A stretch of DNA of 64,000 bases. Origin: Marinomonas foliarum (GTDB lineage: Bacteria; Pseudomonadota; Gammaproteobacteria; Pseudomonadales; Marinomonadaceae). Shown piece after piece: positions 26,283 to 34,748 of this stretch. Both the position numbers and the translations under genes were made by a program. Under the pieces are notes generated by a model. It was given only the letters and a program-made list of their open reading frames with translations. It was not told the DNA's origin and ran no database searches. Within the stretch, counting starts at the first letter, position 1; every line of letters starts with the position of its first letter. The DNA is taken from assembly GCF_003337275.1 (NCBI RefSeq), contig NZ_QPJQ01000020.1:1-64000 (forward strand). Reading direction: 5' to 3'.

Positions 26283-28847
26283 ATGCATTCCATCAGTATT
26301 CATAGCCTAACAATTGAGGACCTTGATCAAAAACTGAAAGGAATGCTGTCGCCCGATCTTATCCAACTGTACGGCACTTTTCCGTTCGAAGAGGCAAAAA
26401 CATGGGCAAGCTATCTTACCCAACGCTTTCCGGATGCTTGCCGTATAGGTATGGCAAGCCAGAAACACATTTCAAATGGCCTAGTCAAAAGCAGTGGCGC
26501 TACGCTTATATTATCCTATTTTGAACATAGCCACCTGAGTTATAACTCCGCGCCCTATGACAGCGCTAAAGTAGAGCAATCAGGACAACGACTTTTTGCT
26601 CCATTTCTTGCTAGTGATGACAAAAATCTGGCCAGTGTTTATATCCTGCTCGTAGATTCTAGAGATGCCATTCAAGATGCGTTCTTCCAAGTATCACTAG
26701 AAAATGACCTAGTCATAAGCGGTGGTCGTGCTGGGCTTTCTGACATTTCGAACAGCTGGGTGCTGTGTCAGAATGAGGTATATCAAGAGCAGGCTGTTGC
26801 TGTTGGTATTACTGGTGAATACCTAATACAAAAGAATGACCTCTTTGTCGATAACATTGCTATTGGTCGGCGTATGCTCATTACCGAGAGCGATGGTAAA
26901 GTACTCAAACAAATAGACCATTTACCTGCGCAGCAAATCTACCAACGTTATTTATCTAATGGTGAGCGGATTAGCCTATCATTAGCGAATAAATTTGCAC
27001 TCAAGACAGTACATAACAATATTGAAATCAATGCAGTGCCATTAAGTTGGGAAAATGATGGCAGCATACTAATGAGCGAAGCGCTTCCTGAAGGCGCTTA
27101 TGTGAAGTTTCTTTACTTTCACCCTGTTCAATCTCTGCTTTCTATCGCACCTAAAATACAAAGCCTGAACGAACAAAGCCCTGATAGTATTTTTATTTTT
27201 AACTGCATTAGTCGCGAAGATTATGTCGATGAAGAGCCAAGCGATCAACTACACATGCTCAACCAAATTATTCCACTTCATGGTACTTATTGCTTTGGTG
27301 AGTTTTTTTCGTCTCAATTTGGCACAAAAAGCATGCAACATACGTTGACCTATTTAGCCATCAGCGAGTCCGGCGGTGAACAAAAGCGCAGACCAACTCC
27401 ATTACAACTGCTAGATGATAGTGATTCTTTGGCGCCCATGTTTAACCTGATTAGCAATACATTTGAAGAGCTAGAGCAAGAGCACGCTTCTTTTGGCAAA
27501 AACACAAAAACAGACACCGCGAGCAATGACTGGCTATATGATTTACAAACAGGCTTGCTAAATCGTTTTTCATTGATTGGCCGCTTAAATAACTCACAAG
27601 ATATTTCCCATCTCGCCGTTTTTAAAATACGTAACTTTCGCTTGATTAATCAGCAATATGGCTACCATGCTGCAGACGATTTGTTTGCCCAACTTGCCCA
27701 TTATTTAAAACGTCGTTTAGGAACAAACTCGGTAGGCATTGAATTCACATGCTATCGTCTATCCGCCAATGAAATAGCCATCTCCATTCATAACAGTATT
27801 GCCCCCCATAAAATATTTAGGCTATTTCGCAACCTTGCTGAAGAGATTGAAAACGAAGAGTTCTCCACCACGAAAAAAGTAGAACAGCTACTCACTTTAA
27901 GCCTTTCTGTTGGTATGGCTTCTATATTGGATCAAAACGGTCGTGCGTTGTGCGAACAATCACACCTTCTTATCAAAGCAAGTGAAGCAAGACGGTTCGC
28001 TCAAATGAACAACCAACCCATTTATTGGAATGGTGACCTACCTGAAAGCACGTCGACTGAAGAAAATTTGGATTGGATTATTAAAATTCGTAAAGCCTTA
28101 GAGAACGCTGATATTCTGGCCTACTTTCAACCCTATTATGACAGTAAAACGGGTGATGAAGTGGGTGCAGAAGCTCTATTAAGAGCACGTATCGATGGAA
28201 AAATAGTAAGTCCCGCTCTATTTTTAGATCTAATAAAACAAACCCAGCTTTATGCCAAAATAACGCTATTCATGCTGGCTAAATGTGAGCACACTCTAAA
28301 GACCTATCCCAATGTTAAAGTCGCATTAAATTTGTCCGTTCTAGACTTCAAACACTATGCAACCCTAAAAGCATTGCGACATTTTTTTCAACGCAATAAT
28401 GTCGAAGGTCGATTGACTCTGGAAATTACCGAATCAGAATCCATCCAAGACTATGACTGGATTAGCCCAATTATTAATGAATTTAGAAACGCTGGTGCAT
28501 TGTTAGCTATCGACGATTTTGGCGCGGGCTACTCAAATTTAGAAAAGCTGATAGCACTGAACCCAGACATTCTCAAACTGGATGGTTGTATTATCAAAAC
28601 CATTGATAAAGACGAAAAACTGCATAAATTAGTACAACATACCAACAACTTAGCTCACTCGTTAGGCATTAAAACACAAGCTGAGTTTGTCCATAATGAA
28701 GCTGTTCAACAACGGCTGATTGATCTTAATATTGATTACTTACAGGGCTATCATTTATCTGAGCCACTCAGTGAATCAGACTGGCTTAATAAATATAAAG
28801 ACAATGAAGTTCAGAGCAGCTCGCCTTTTGATCAAGCTCGATTATGA
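26283..28847 (+). CDS. FIST sensor protein with degenerate GGDEF and EAL domains
   Basis: An 854-residue cytoplasmic protein with no membrane segment. An N-terminal FIST domain pair covers about 1-375 (ending SQFGTKSMQHTLTYLAI); FIST domains are proposed small-ligand sensors. A GGDEF domain lies at about 418-560, but the signature position reads RLSANEIAIS, so it should not make cyclic di-GMP. An EAL domain covers about 590-835 with GAEALLRAR, ALNLSVLD, LEITESES, AIDDFGAGYSNLEKL and LKLDG, which keeps most catalytic residues; the later position usually written AEGVE reads TQAEFVHNEA. The likely role is ligand-controlled cyclic di-GMP hydrolysis. The 3' end overlaps convergent epmA by 16 bp. 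Confidence 0.87.
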   Translation: MHSISIHSLTIEDLDQKLKGMLSPDLIQLYGTFPFEEAKTWASYLTQRFPDACRIGMASQKHISNGLVKSSGATLILSYFEHSHLSYNSAPYDSAKVEQSGQRLFAPFLASDDKNLASVYILLVDSRDAIQDAFFQVSLENDLVISGGRAGLSDISNSWVLCQNEVYQEQAVAVGITGEYLIQKNDLFVDNIAIGRRMLITESDGKVLKQIDHLPAQQIYQRYLSNGERISLSLANKFALKTVHNNIEINAVPLSWENDGSILMSEALPEGAYVKFLYFHPVQSLLSIAPKIQSLNEQSPDSIFIFNCISREDYVDEEPSDQLHMLNQIIPLHGTYCFGEFFSSQFGTKSMQHTLTYLAISESGGEQKRRPTPLQLLDDSDSLAPMFNLISNTFEELEQEHASFGKNTKTDTASNDWLYDLQTGLLNRFSLIGRLNNSQDISHLAVFKIRNFRLINQQYGYHAADDLFAQLAHYLKRRLGTNSVGIEFTCYRLSANEIAISIHNSIAPHKIFRLFRNLAEEIENEEFSTTKKVEQLLTLSLSVGMASILDQNGRALCEQSHLLIKASEARRFAQMNNQPIYWNGDLPESTSTEENLDWIIKIRKALENADILAYFQPYYDSKTGDEVGAEALLRARIDGKIVSPALFLDLIKQTQLYAKITLFMLAKCEHTLKTYPNVKVALNLSVLDFKHYATLKALRHFFQRNNVEGRLTLEITESESIQDYDWISPIINEFRNAGALLAIDDFGAGYSNLEKLIALNPDILKLDGCIIKTIDKDEKLHKLVQHTNNLAHSLGIKTQAEFVHNEAVQQRLIDLNIDYLQGYHLSEPLSESDWLNKYKDNEVQSSSPFDQARL

Positions 28848-29809
28848 GCAAAAGGTAAAACCTCGGCAATATGCGACTTATGACAGATTAACATCAAGAG
28901 TCGATCCACGCCTAACGCAACTCCTGCGCAATCAGGTAAACCATGCGCTAAAGCACTAATGAGTCGTTCATCAAACTGTCTATTCGCCAACCGCATTTCA
29001 ATTCGGGTCATCTTATCTTCGGCAAAACGTTTTGCCTGCTCATTGGCATCGGTCAATTCGTGGTAACCATTTGCCAGTTCCATACCCTGCCAATACAGCT
29101 CAAACCTAGCTGCCACTAATTGGCCTTTATCATCTAAGTGAGTCTTCGCAAGTGCCGCCTGAGACGCAGGATAGCTATGAATAAAGCACGGCGTATATTG
29201 ACCAATCGCAGGTTCTACCACGCTAGAAAAAAGCAACTCTAGCAAAGTATCTCTATCCTCCTCTTGTAAACCGTATTCTGTGTATTCATGAGCACATTCT
29301 TGTAGCTGGAACAGTGTTGCTGTGAAAGGATCCAATCCCGTATGACGTAAAAACGCCAATTGATAACTGAGTCGCTCGCACGTCAACGTCTCGTCATTTA
29401 ACAGTACCGACAGCAACTGTTGAATCTCATCCATTAATTGCCAATGATCGAAATCCACTCGATACCATTCCAACATAGTAAATTCGATACTATGGCGACG
29501 GCCAACTTCCTCGGCTCGAAACACTTTGCCTAACTGATAAATAGATCCTGAACCAGCACAAAGCAGACGCTTCATAGCAAATTCTGGAGAGGTTTGAAGA
29601 TAATAAGTCAGGTCTTCTCCTTGGGAACGGGTCTGACTGGTGAGCACTTCAATATGCGGATCCGTGATACTCCCCAGAGACAAACACTGTGTGTCCACCT
29701 CCATCACCTCACGGGCATCAAAAAAAGCACGAATGGCTTTCAGTAACTGCGCGCGCTTTTGTAAAGTCGAAAGGTCAGCACTGGGTTGCCACAAAGAAGC
29801 ATCGTACAT
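28832..29809 (-). CDS. epmA: EF-P--(R)-beta-lysine ligase EpmA (PoxA/GenX)
   Basis: A 325-residue class II lysyl-tRNA-synthetase paralogue without the anticodon-binding domain, as expected for EpmA. The core motifs are FRAEEVGRRHSIEFTMLEWY (motif 2) and AGVALGVDRLLMLICH (motif 3). It attaches (R)-beta-lysine, made by EpmB, to Lys34 of elongation factor P. Both efp and epmB are in this window about 18 kb away. The gene ends inside the 3' end of the convergent FIST-EAL gene and starts 49 bp from the LysE gene stop. Confidence 0.95.
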   Translation of the reverse strand: MYDASLWQPSADLSTLQKRAQLLKAIRAFFDAREVMEVDTQCLSLGSITDPHIEVLTSQTRSQGEDLTYYLQTSPEFAMKRLLCAGSGSIYQLGKVFRAEEVGRRHSIEFTMLEWYRVDFDHWQLMDEIQQLLSVLLNDETLTCERLSYQLAFLRHTGLDPFTATLFQLQECAHEYTEYGLQEEDRDTLLELLFSSVVEPAIGQYTPCFIHSYPASQAALAKTHLDDKGQLVAARFELYWQGMELANGYHELTDANEQAKRFAEDKMTRIEMRLANRQFDERLISALAHGLPDCAGVALGVDRLLMLICHKSHIAEVLPFAHNRA

Positions 29810-29857
29810 AGAAAAGCACTCTGAAAAATAAAGTGCATCATAACAAATACTGTAACG

Positions 29858-30496
29858 TTAATTCAGCTTACTCAGCAGTATTTTAATGCCCGCAACACCA
29901 AACATCAGCGCGAAGGCAGCATCAAAGCCGCGTTTCATTTTGAAATAGCCTTGGCGAATCCGTGGGTTGGAAAACAGAACAGCGTAGCCCAAATTTATGC
30001 AAGCGCTTTGAATCGTTAATAAGGTAATCACAGACAACAAACCTTGTGTGGAAACCGAACTCGGCATCCCCATGGCAAATAACGATCCTATAAACAAAAT
30101 CGCTTTAGGATTGGTTAAATGGATAGCCAAACCACGAAGATAAGCTGAACGTAAAGATGTTTGTTGAGTCTCTAGCGTGGTCAACATTTTGCTCGTATCC
30201 GATTTATTAGCCATCGCTGAATGACAGGATTTGTAAGCCAAGAATAATAAATATGCCGCACTAACATAACGTAAGCTTTCGAATAGCCAGACATTCGCAT
30301 ACAGCACAGCGCCTAAACCAAAGGCCGCCGAACAAGACCAAAATAGTGAACCTGTTGATATTCCCGATGCCAACGCCAGACCTTGCACGCGCCCCTGATT
30401 CATTGACGTCGATGCAATCGCCAAGGTCGCCGGCCCAGGGCTCGCCATAACAACAAAAGCACCAATTAATATCAGGGCATAGTGGATTTCTTGCAT
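29858..30496 (-). CDS. LysE/RhtB-family exporter
   Basis: A 212-residue membrane protein with about six helices. The N-terminal segment GAFVVMASPGPATLAIAS is the LysE/RhtB signature, and LTNPKAILFIGSLFAM is a second conserved region. Members export amino acids or derivatives; the substrate is unknown. The start overlaps the end of the upstream EamA transporter gene by 25 bp, so the two are one transcription unit and may be translationally coupled. Confidence 0.9.
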   Translation of the reverse strand: MQEIHYALILIGAFVVMASPGPATLAIASTSMNQGRVQGLALASGISTGSLFWSCSAAFGLGAVLYANVWLFESLRYVSAAYLLFLAYKSCHSAMANKSDTSKMLTTLETQQTSLRSAYLRGLAIHLTNPKAILFIGSLFAMGMPSSVSTQGLLSVITLLTIQSACINLGYAVLFSNPRIRQGYFKMKRGFDAAFALMFGVAGIKILLSKLN

Positions 30497-31383
30497 GAAT
30501 CACCTCTCAGTCTTTTAAAGAAACTTAATTGCGGCAATGCCATTTGCCCAACAAACAGACCCAACAAAATCAATACGGCGGCGATGATCTGAGTCGTTTC
30601 TATTGGCTCATGGTAAAACCAATAGCCGCCTAAAATACCAAACACTGGCACCAACAAGGTCATTGGAGCCACGCTCGAAACTGAGTATTTCATTATCATC
30701 TTATTCCAAAACCAGTAACCCAATAATGTCGTTGGGTAAGCTTGAAATAAAACCGAAAACAGCGTCCATTGGGTAAATTGATTCGGCAACTCAGTGACAG
30801 CTTGCATCCCTTCAAAAATAACCGCAAGCAATAACAAAGGCAAAGGTGCAAACAACATCCCCCAGATGTTAAAAGCAAAAACCGCTTTAGTATTCGCGCG
30901 TTTTACAATCAAACCATTAATACTCCAAAACATTGACGCCATTAACACCAGCACTAAACCTTTGCCAGTCACCGAACCGCCTTCAGAGTACATAATCAAA
31001 GCAAGTCCCAGCAACGCCAACCCAGCGCCGAGCAACTTATTATGAGTAATGGTTTCGTTTAGACACAGCCTGCCCACCAATAAACTACTAACGACACTCA
31101 TATCCAACAATAAAGATGCCATTCCCGCCGAGACACCCGCGCCAATCGATAAGGTGGTTAACCCCCAAACACCGACACCAAAAGACAAACCGTAAGCGAT
31201 CAGATAACGCCACGGCACATCTGGTTTTTTAATAAAAAAGATCAAAGGAAACACCGCAAAACTAAAACGCAACGCGGTAAGCACTAAAGGATGAACACTG
31301 TTCACACCCAGCTTGATCACACTAAAATTCAATCCCCACAACGCCATCAAGGCAAACAGCAAGCCAAAGTCTCGTAGTTTCAT
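30472..31383 (-). CDS. EamA/DMT-family transporter
   Basis: A 303-residue membrane protein of the drug/metabolite transporter superfamily with two EamA repeats (about 7-140 and 150-290) and ten predicted helices. Recognisable parts are ALWGLNFSVIKLGVNSVHPL and LVPVFGILGGYWFYHEPI. It likely exports a metabolite or amino acid. It is transcribed divergently from the MocR-type regulator, and their shared promoter region carries a long inverted repeat. Confidence 0.9.
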   Translation of the reverse strand: MKLRDFGLLFALMALWGLNFSVIKLGVNSVHPLVLTALRFSFAVFPLIFFIKKPDVPWRYLIAYGLSFGVGVWGLTTLSIGAGVSAGMASLLLDMSVVSSLLVGRLCLNETITHNKLLGAGLALLGLALIMYSEGGSVTGKGLVLVLMASMFWSINGLIVKRANTKAVFAFNIWGMLFAPLPLLLLAVIFEGMQAVTELPNQFTQWTLFSVLFQAYPTTLLGYWFWNKMIMKYSVSSVAPMTLLVPVFGILGGYWFYHEPIETTQIIAAVLILLGLFVGQMALPQLSFFKRLRGDSCKKSTMP

Positions 31384-31431
31384 TATTCGTTCCTAGTAAA
31401 TAAAATCTGTTGTAAACAATAACGAAGGCGC

Positions 31432-31497
31432 TCAGTTACACGCGGTGTTTCTATTCGAAACTACCGCCTACCTCACAGAAACACCGCGTGTAACTGA
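31432..31497. promoter_or_regulatory. Perfect 21-bp inverted repeat in the eamA-mocR promoter region
   Basis: The arms at 31432-31452 and 31477-31497 are perfect reverse complements with a 24-bp spacer. Each arm also contains its own smaller dyad: ACACGCGGTGT (centre 31443) and ACACCGCGTGT (centre 31486). The two dyads are 43 bp apart, about four helical turns. The arrangement fits two binding sites for a dimeric regulator, most likely the adjacent MocR-type protein. Confidence 0.7.
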
Positions 31498-31617
31498 ACA
31501 TAGCTAAGCATTTCCTTCAGAAAGAAGTATCACTAGAAAACCAAAAAGAACACAGATTCAATTTTTTATAAAAATAAGAGTACAATTTGAAGAAAGGAAA
31601 TACTTTTGGGGAATGTT

Positions 31618-33072
31618 ATGGCGCTTTACGAAACACTGGCTCGGCATTATATAGACGATATAAAAGCGCAAAGACTGCCTGCAGGAAGCCGTTTGCCAGC
31701 GTTACGGACAATGGCAAAACAGCATCAAGTCAGCATGACCACCGCGACTAAAGCCTACGACTACCTTCAACAAACAGGTTGGATTTATGCGCAGCCACAG
31801 TCAGGGTATTTTGTTGCCAACCAAATAGAAGCAACCAGCTTCCCAAGTTTAGACATCAAAAGCATTGAACAGAGGGATCCAAAACGCTTTGCGCCGTTAA
31901 ATGGCTATAACCCTGCCTCGGCGCTTTTTAGTCCGCTTGGCACCTCGATGATTTCGCCAGAATTACAACCTAGCGTCGCACTGCAACGCAGCATTAAACG
32001 TGTCACTCAAAGAGCTGGAAAGCATCTCTTTCAATACCCAGAAACACAAGGCGACAAAGGCCTGAGAAGCGCCCTTGCGGAACATTTTCGTCATAACAAT
32101 CTGGCCTTTTCAGCAGCCGACTTTGTGATTACCAATGGGTGCATTGATGCGGTAAGACTGGCGATCGAAAGCGTAACCAAAGAAGGCGATACCATCGCCA
32201 TAAGCTCTCCTTGCTTTAGTGGCTTGCTCGATTTACTCAGCACCCTTTCCCGCAAAGTGATTGAAATTCCTATTCACGATAATGGCTTGGATTTAGACCA
32301 CTTAGAAACTTTATTACAACAAGGCTTGATCAAAGCTTCTCTGTTCAGCACATCAAATATGAATCCCACCGGTATGACGCTGCCCGTTGAGCAAAAGCAG
32401 GCACTCGCGACACTTGCGGCGAAATACAAAACGCCGATGATAGAAGACGACGTCTATTTCGAATTAAGCCACCAGAAACAACAAACGCTACCCGCAAAAT
32501 ATTGGGATAAAGAAGGATTTGTTATTTGGTGCGGTTCTTTTTCTAAAACATTAGCGGCGGGCTTGCGGCTTGGTTGGTGTGTTCCGGGTCGATATTTAAC
32601 GCCTTATCTTAATCAACACGCCTTAACCAGCTTTGGTGTGAATGGGCTTATACAGTTTTGCATGGCGGAATTTATCAACACCTGTGAATATCGCTCCCAT
32701 GTGAATAAAATACGTACGGTGTTGAACCAACACATCCACTATTATCAACAATTTTTGCTCGAGCACTTACCCGCCACAGCGAAAATCAGTGCTCCACAAG
32801 GCGGCATTGTACTTTGGGTGCAAATCCCCAGTTTAAATGCTGTGCAGCTTGAAAAAGAAGCCAATAAACAGGGCATAGACATCCGCAGCGGAGCGTGTTT
32901 TAGCACCCACGACTTTTACCACGATTGCTTTCGACTCAACTGCGGTTGGCCGCTGCAAAATACTGGGGATAAACACAGTACTTATCAACAATTGATCAGC
33001 TTATGCGGAATAATAGAGCAATTATTAAATTGCCCCATCGCCAAAAATAAAAGATCTCACCTCCCAAATTGA
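31618..33072 (+). CDS. MocR-type regulator (GntR helix-turn-helix plus aminotransferase-like domain)
   Basis: A 484-residue fusion. The winged helix-turn-helix at about 5-70 includes PAGSRLPALRTMAKQHQVSM and QPQSGYFV. The fold type I aminotransferase-like domain follows, with the PLP lysine in the motif GSFSKTLAAGLRLGW, plus STSNMNPTGMTLP and EDDVYFEL. MocR proteins use PLP or a PLP adduct as effector and often regulate the divergent gene. Here that is an EamA-LysE exporter pair, so it may sense an amino compound. The ATG at 31618 has gggga upstream; a TTG at 31606 with aaagga is an alternative start. Confidence 0.9.
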   Translation: MALYETLARHYIDDIKAQRLPAGSRLPALRTMAKQHQVSMTTATKAYDYLQQTGWIYAQPQSGYFVANQIEATSFPSLDIKSIEQRDPKRFAPLNGYNPASALFSPLGTSMISPELQPSVALQRSIKRVTQRAGKHLFQYPETQGDKGLRSALAEHFRHNNLAFSAADFVITNGCIDAVRLAIESVTKEGDTIAISSPCFSGLLDLLSTLSRKVIEIPIHDNGLDLDHLETLLQQGLIKASLFSTSNMNPTGMTLPVEQKQALATLAAKYKTPMIEDDVYFELSHQKQQTLPAKYWDKEGFVIWCGSFSKTLAAGLRLGWCVPGRYLTPYLNQHALTSFGVNGLIQFCMAEFINTCEYRSHVNKIRTVLNQHIHYYQQFLLEHLPATAKISAPQGGIVLWVQIPSLNAVQLEKEANKQGIDIRSGACFSTHDFYHDCFRLNCGWPLQNTGDKHSTYQQLISLCGIIEQLLNCPIAKNKRSHLPN

Positions 33073-33116
33073 AATGAGATCCTTTGCGTTTTAGCTAAGT
33101 CTTTACTGGTTATTTT

Positions 33117-34748
33117 TTAAGGCAAAAGCGGTAACCCAAGCTCTGCAAGGAACTTGTTATGCTCTGCCTTTGCCTTGTCAATAGACTGCTCAATATCCAA
33201 TAGACTTCGGTTAACGTCTTGTAGATTAATTTTCTTTTCTTGTTTTGCTGTACTGACATAACGTGAAATATTCAGATTAAAATCGTTTTTTTCAATCTCA
33301 TCCATTGAAACTCGGCGTGAATAACGCTCTTCTTCCTTACGAAATTGATAAGTGCTGACTATCTTATCAATATCGTTTGGCTCAGCATCTACCCCTTCGC
33401 GCAGCTTATTTTGACGTTTGCCTTTTTCAAAATGTTCCGCCGCGTTAATAAACAATACATCATCGTACTTTTTGCACTTTTTCAGCACTATGATACAAAC
33501 TGGTATGCCAGTAGAGAAAAACAAATTAGCCGGTAATCCGATAACGGTATCGATATGGCCATCTTTTAACAATTTGGTGCGAATACGCGCTTCTGCGCCA
33601 CCACGAAATAAGACACCATGGGGCAGGATAATCGCCATCGTGCCTTCATCACTTAAAAAGTGAAAACCATGCAATAAGAAAGCAAAATCAGCAGCTGATT
33701 TCGGTGCTAGACCATAGCCTTTAAAACGGAAGTTCTCCCCAAGGGCTTCATTTGGCTCCCAGCGGTAACTAAAAGGAGGATTGGCTACCACGGCATCGCA
33801 TAGCAGCTTTTTCGCTGGATTCATTTCATTGAGTAAATCCCAATCATTCAGCAGTGAATCACCATGATGAATCTCGAACTCGGAGTCTTTCATCCCATGT
33901 AACAGCATGTTCATGCGCGCAAGGTTATAGGTGGTAATATTGGTTTCCTGCCCATAGATTCGACCAATACTGCCACCCGCCTCTTTCAGCTTATTACGCA
34001 CATTTAACAACAACGAACCAGAACCACAGGCGAAGTCTAATACCTTATTCAGTTTGTTCTTTTTGCCCATCGCCGGTTCTTGGCTGTCCAGCGTGACAAT
34101 CTCAGACAATATGGTAGAAATTTGCTGCGGTGTATAAAATTCACCGGCTTTCTTGCCCGAACCGGCGGCGAATTGCCCGATCAGATATTCATAGGCGTCA
34201 CCAAGCACATCGCTACTGGTTGAAAATCCGGCTATACCTTCGGCGATTTTGGAAATAATGCTACACAGCTTGGCGTTACGAAGGCTGTAGTTTTTGCCCA
34301 GCTTTTCCGAATCCAGATTAATCTCCGAGAACAAACCCTGAAAACTGTTTTCAAAGGATTTGTTTTCGATGTATTTAAAACCCTGCTGTAAGGTGAGCAA
34401 AAGATCATCTTGCTGTGTTCTGGCAAGCTCAGCGATACTGCTCCACAAATGCGCGGGTTCAATCACATAATGCACTTTACGGCGCATTTGCTTTTCAAAC
34501 TCTGGAATATCCTCTTCGTTTTGTTCATACCACACACTTAACGGCGCGCGTTTATCCTCTTGTGCAAGCTGCGGATAATCCGGTCCCAATTCCCTTTTTG
34601 CGGCGGCTTCATAATTGTCAGACAGATAGCGCAAGAACAGAAAAGACAGCATGTAATCGCGAAAATCATCGGCGTTCATCGCGCCGCGTAAATCATCAGC
34701 AATACCCCAGAGGGTACTGCCCAGTTTGTTTAAATCGTGTTCGGTCAT
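33117..34748 (-). CDS. hsdM: Type I restriction-modification methyltransferase subunit HsdM
   Basis: A 543-residue N6-adenine methyltransferase. The N-terminal helical domain has LGSTLWGIADDLRGAMNADD and YMLSFLFLRYLSDNYE. The SAM-binding motif is VLDFACGSGSLLLNV, and the catalytic motif is VVANPPFSYRW. With HsdS it methylates the recognition site, and it is needed for restriction by HsdR. It is the last gene of the operon; its ATG overlaps the stop of the PrrC-like gene by four bases (ATGA), so the methylase and the nuclease are coupled. Confidence 0.95.
   Translation of the reverse strand: MTEHDLNKLGSTLWGIADDLRGAMNADDFRDYMLSFLFLRYLSDNYEAAAKRELGPDYPQLAQEDKRAPLSVWYEQNEEDIPEFEKQMRRKVHYVIEPAHLWSSIAELARTQQDDLLLTLQQGFKYIENKSFENSFQGLFSEINLDSEKLGKNYSLRNAKLCSIISKIAEGIAGFSTSSDVLGDAYEYLIGQFAAGSGKKAGEFYTPQQISTILSEIVTLDSQEPAMGKKNKLNKVLDFACGSGSLLLNVRNKLKEAGGSIGRIYGQETNITTYNLARMNMLLHGMKDSEFEIHHGDSLLNDWDLLNEMNPAKKLLCDAVVANPPFSYRWEPNEALGENFRFKGYGLAPKSAADFAFLLHGFHFLSDEGTMAIILPHGVLFRGGAEARIRTKLLKDGHIDTVIGLPANLFFSTGIPVCIIVLKKCKKYDDVLFINAAEHFEKGKRQNKLREGVDAEPNDIDKIVSTYQFRKEEERYSRRVSMDEIEKNDFNLNISRYVSTAKQEKKINLQDVNRSLLDIEQSIDKAKAEHNKFLAELGLPLLP

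Noticed and set aside
33053-33081. gatctca / tgagatc hairpin at the end of the MocR-type gene as a terminator or island boundary
   Set aside because: Seven-bp stem with a 15-base loop overlapping the stop codon and no matching repeat at the other side of the hsd operon.
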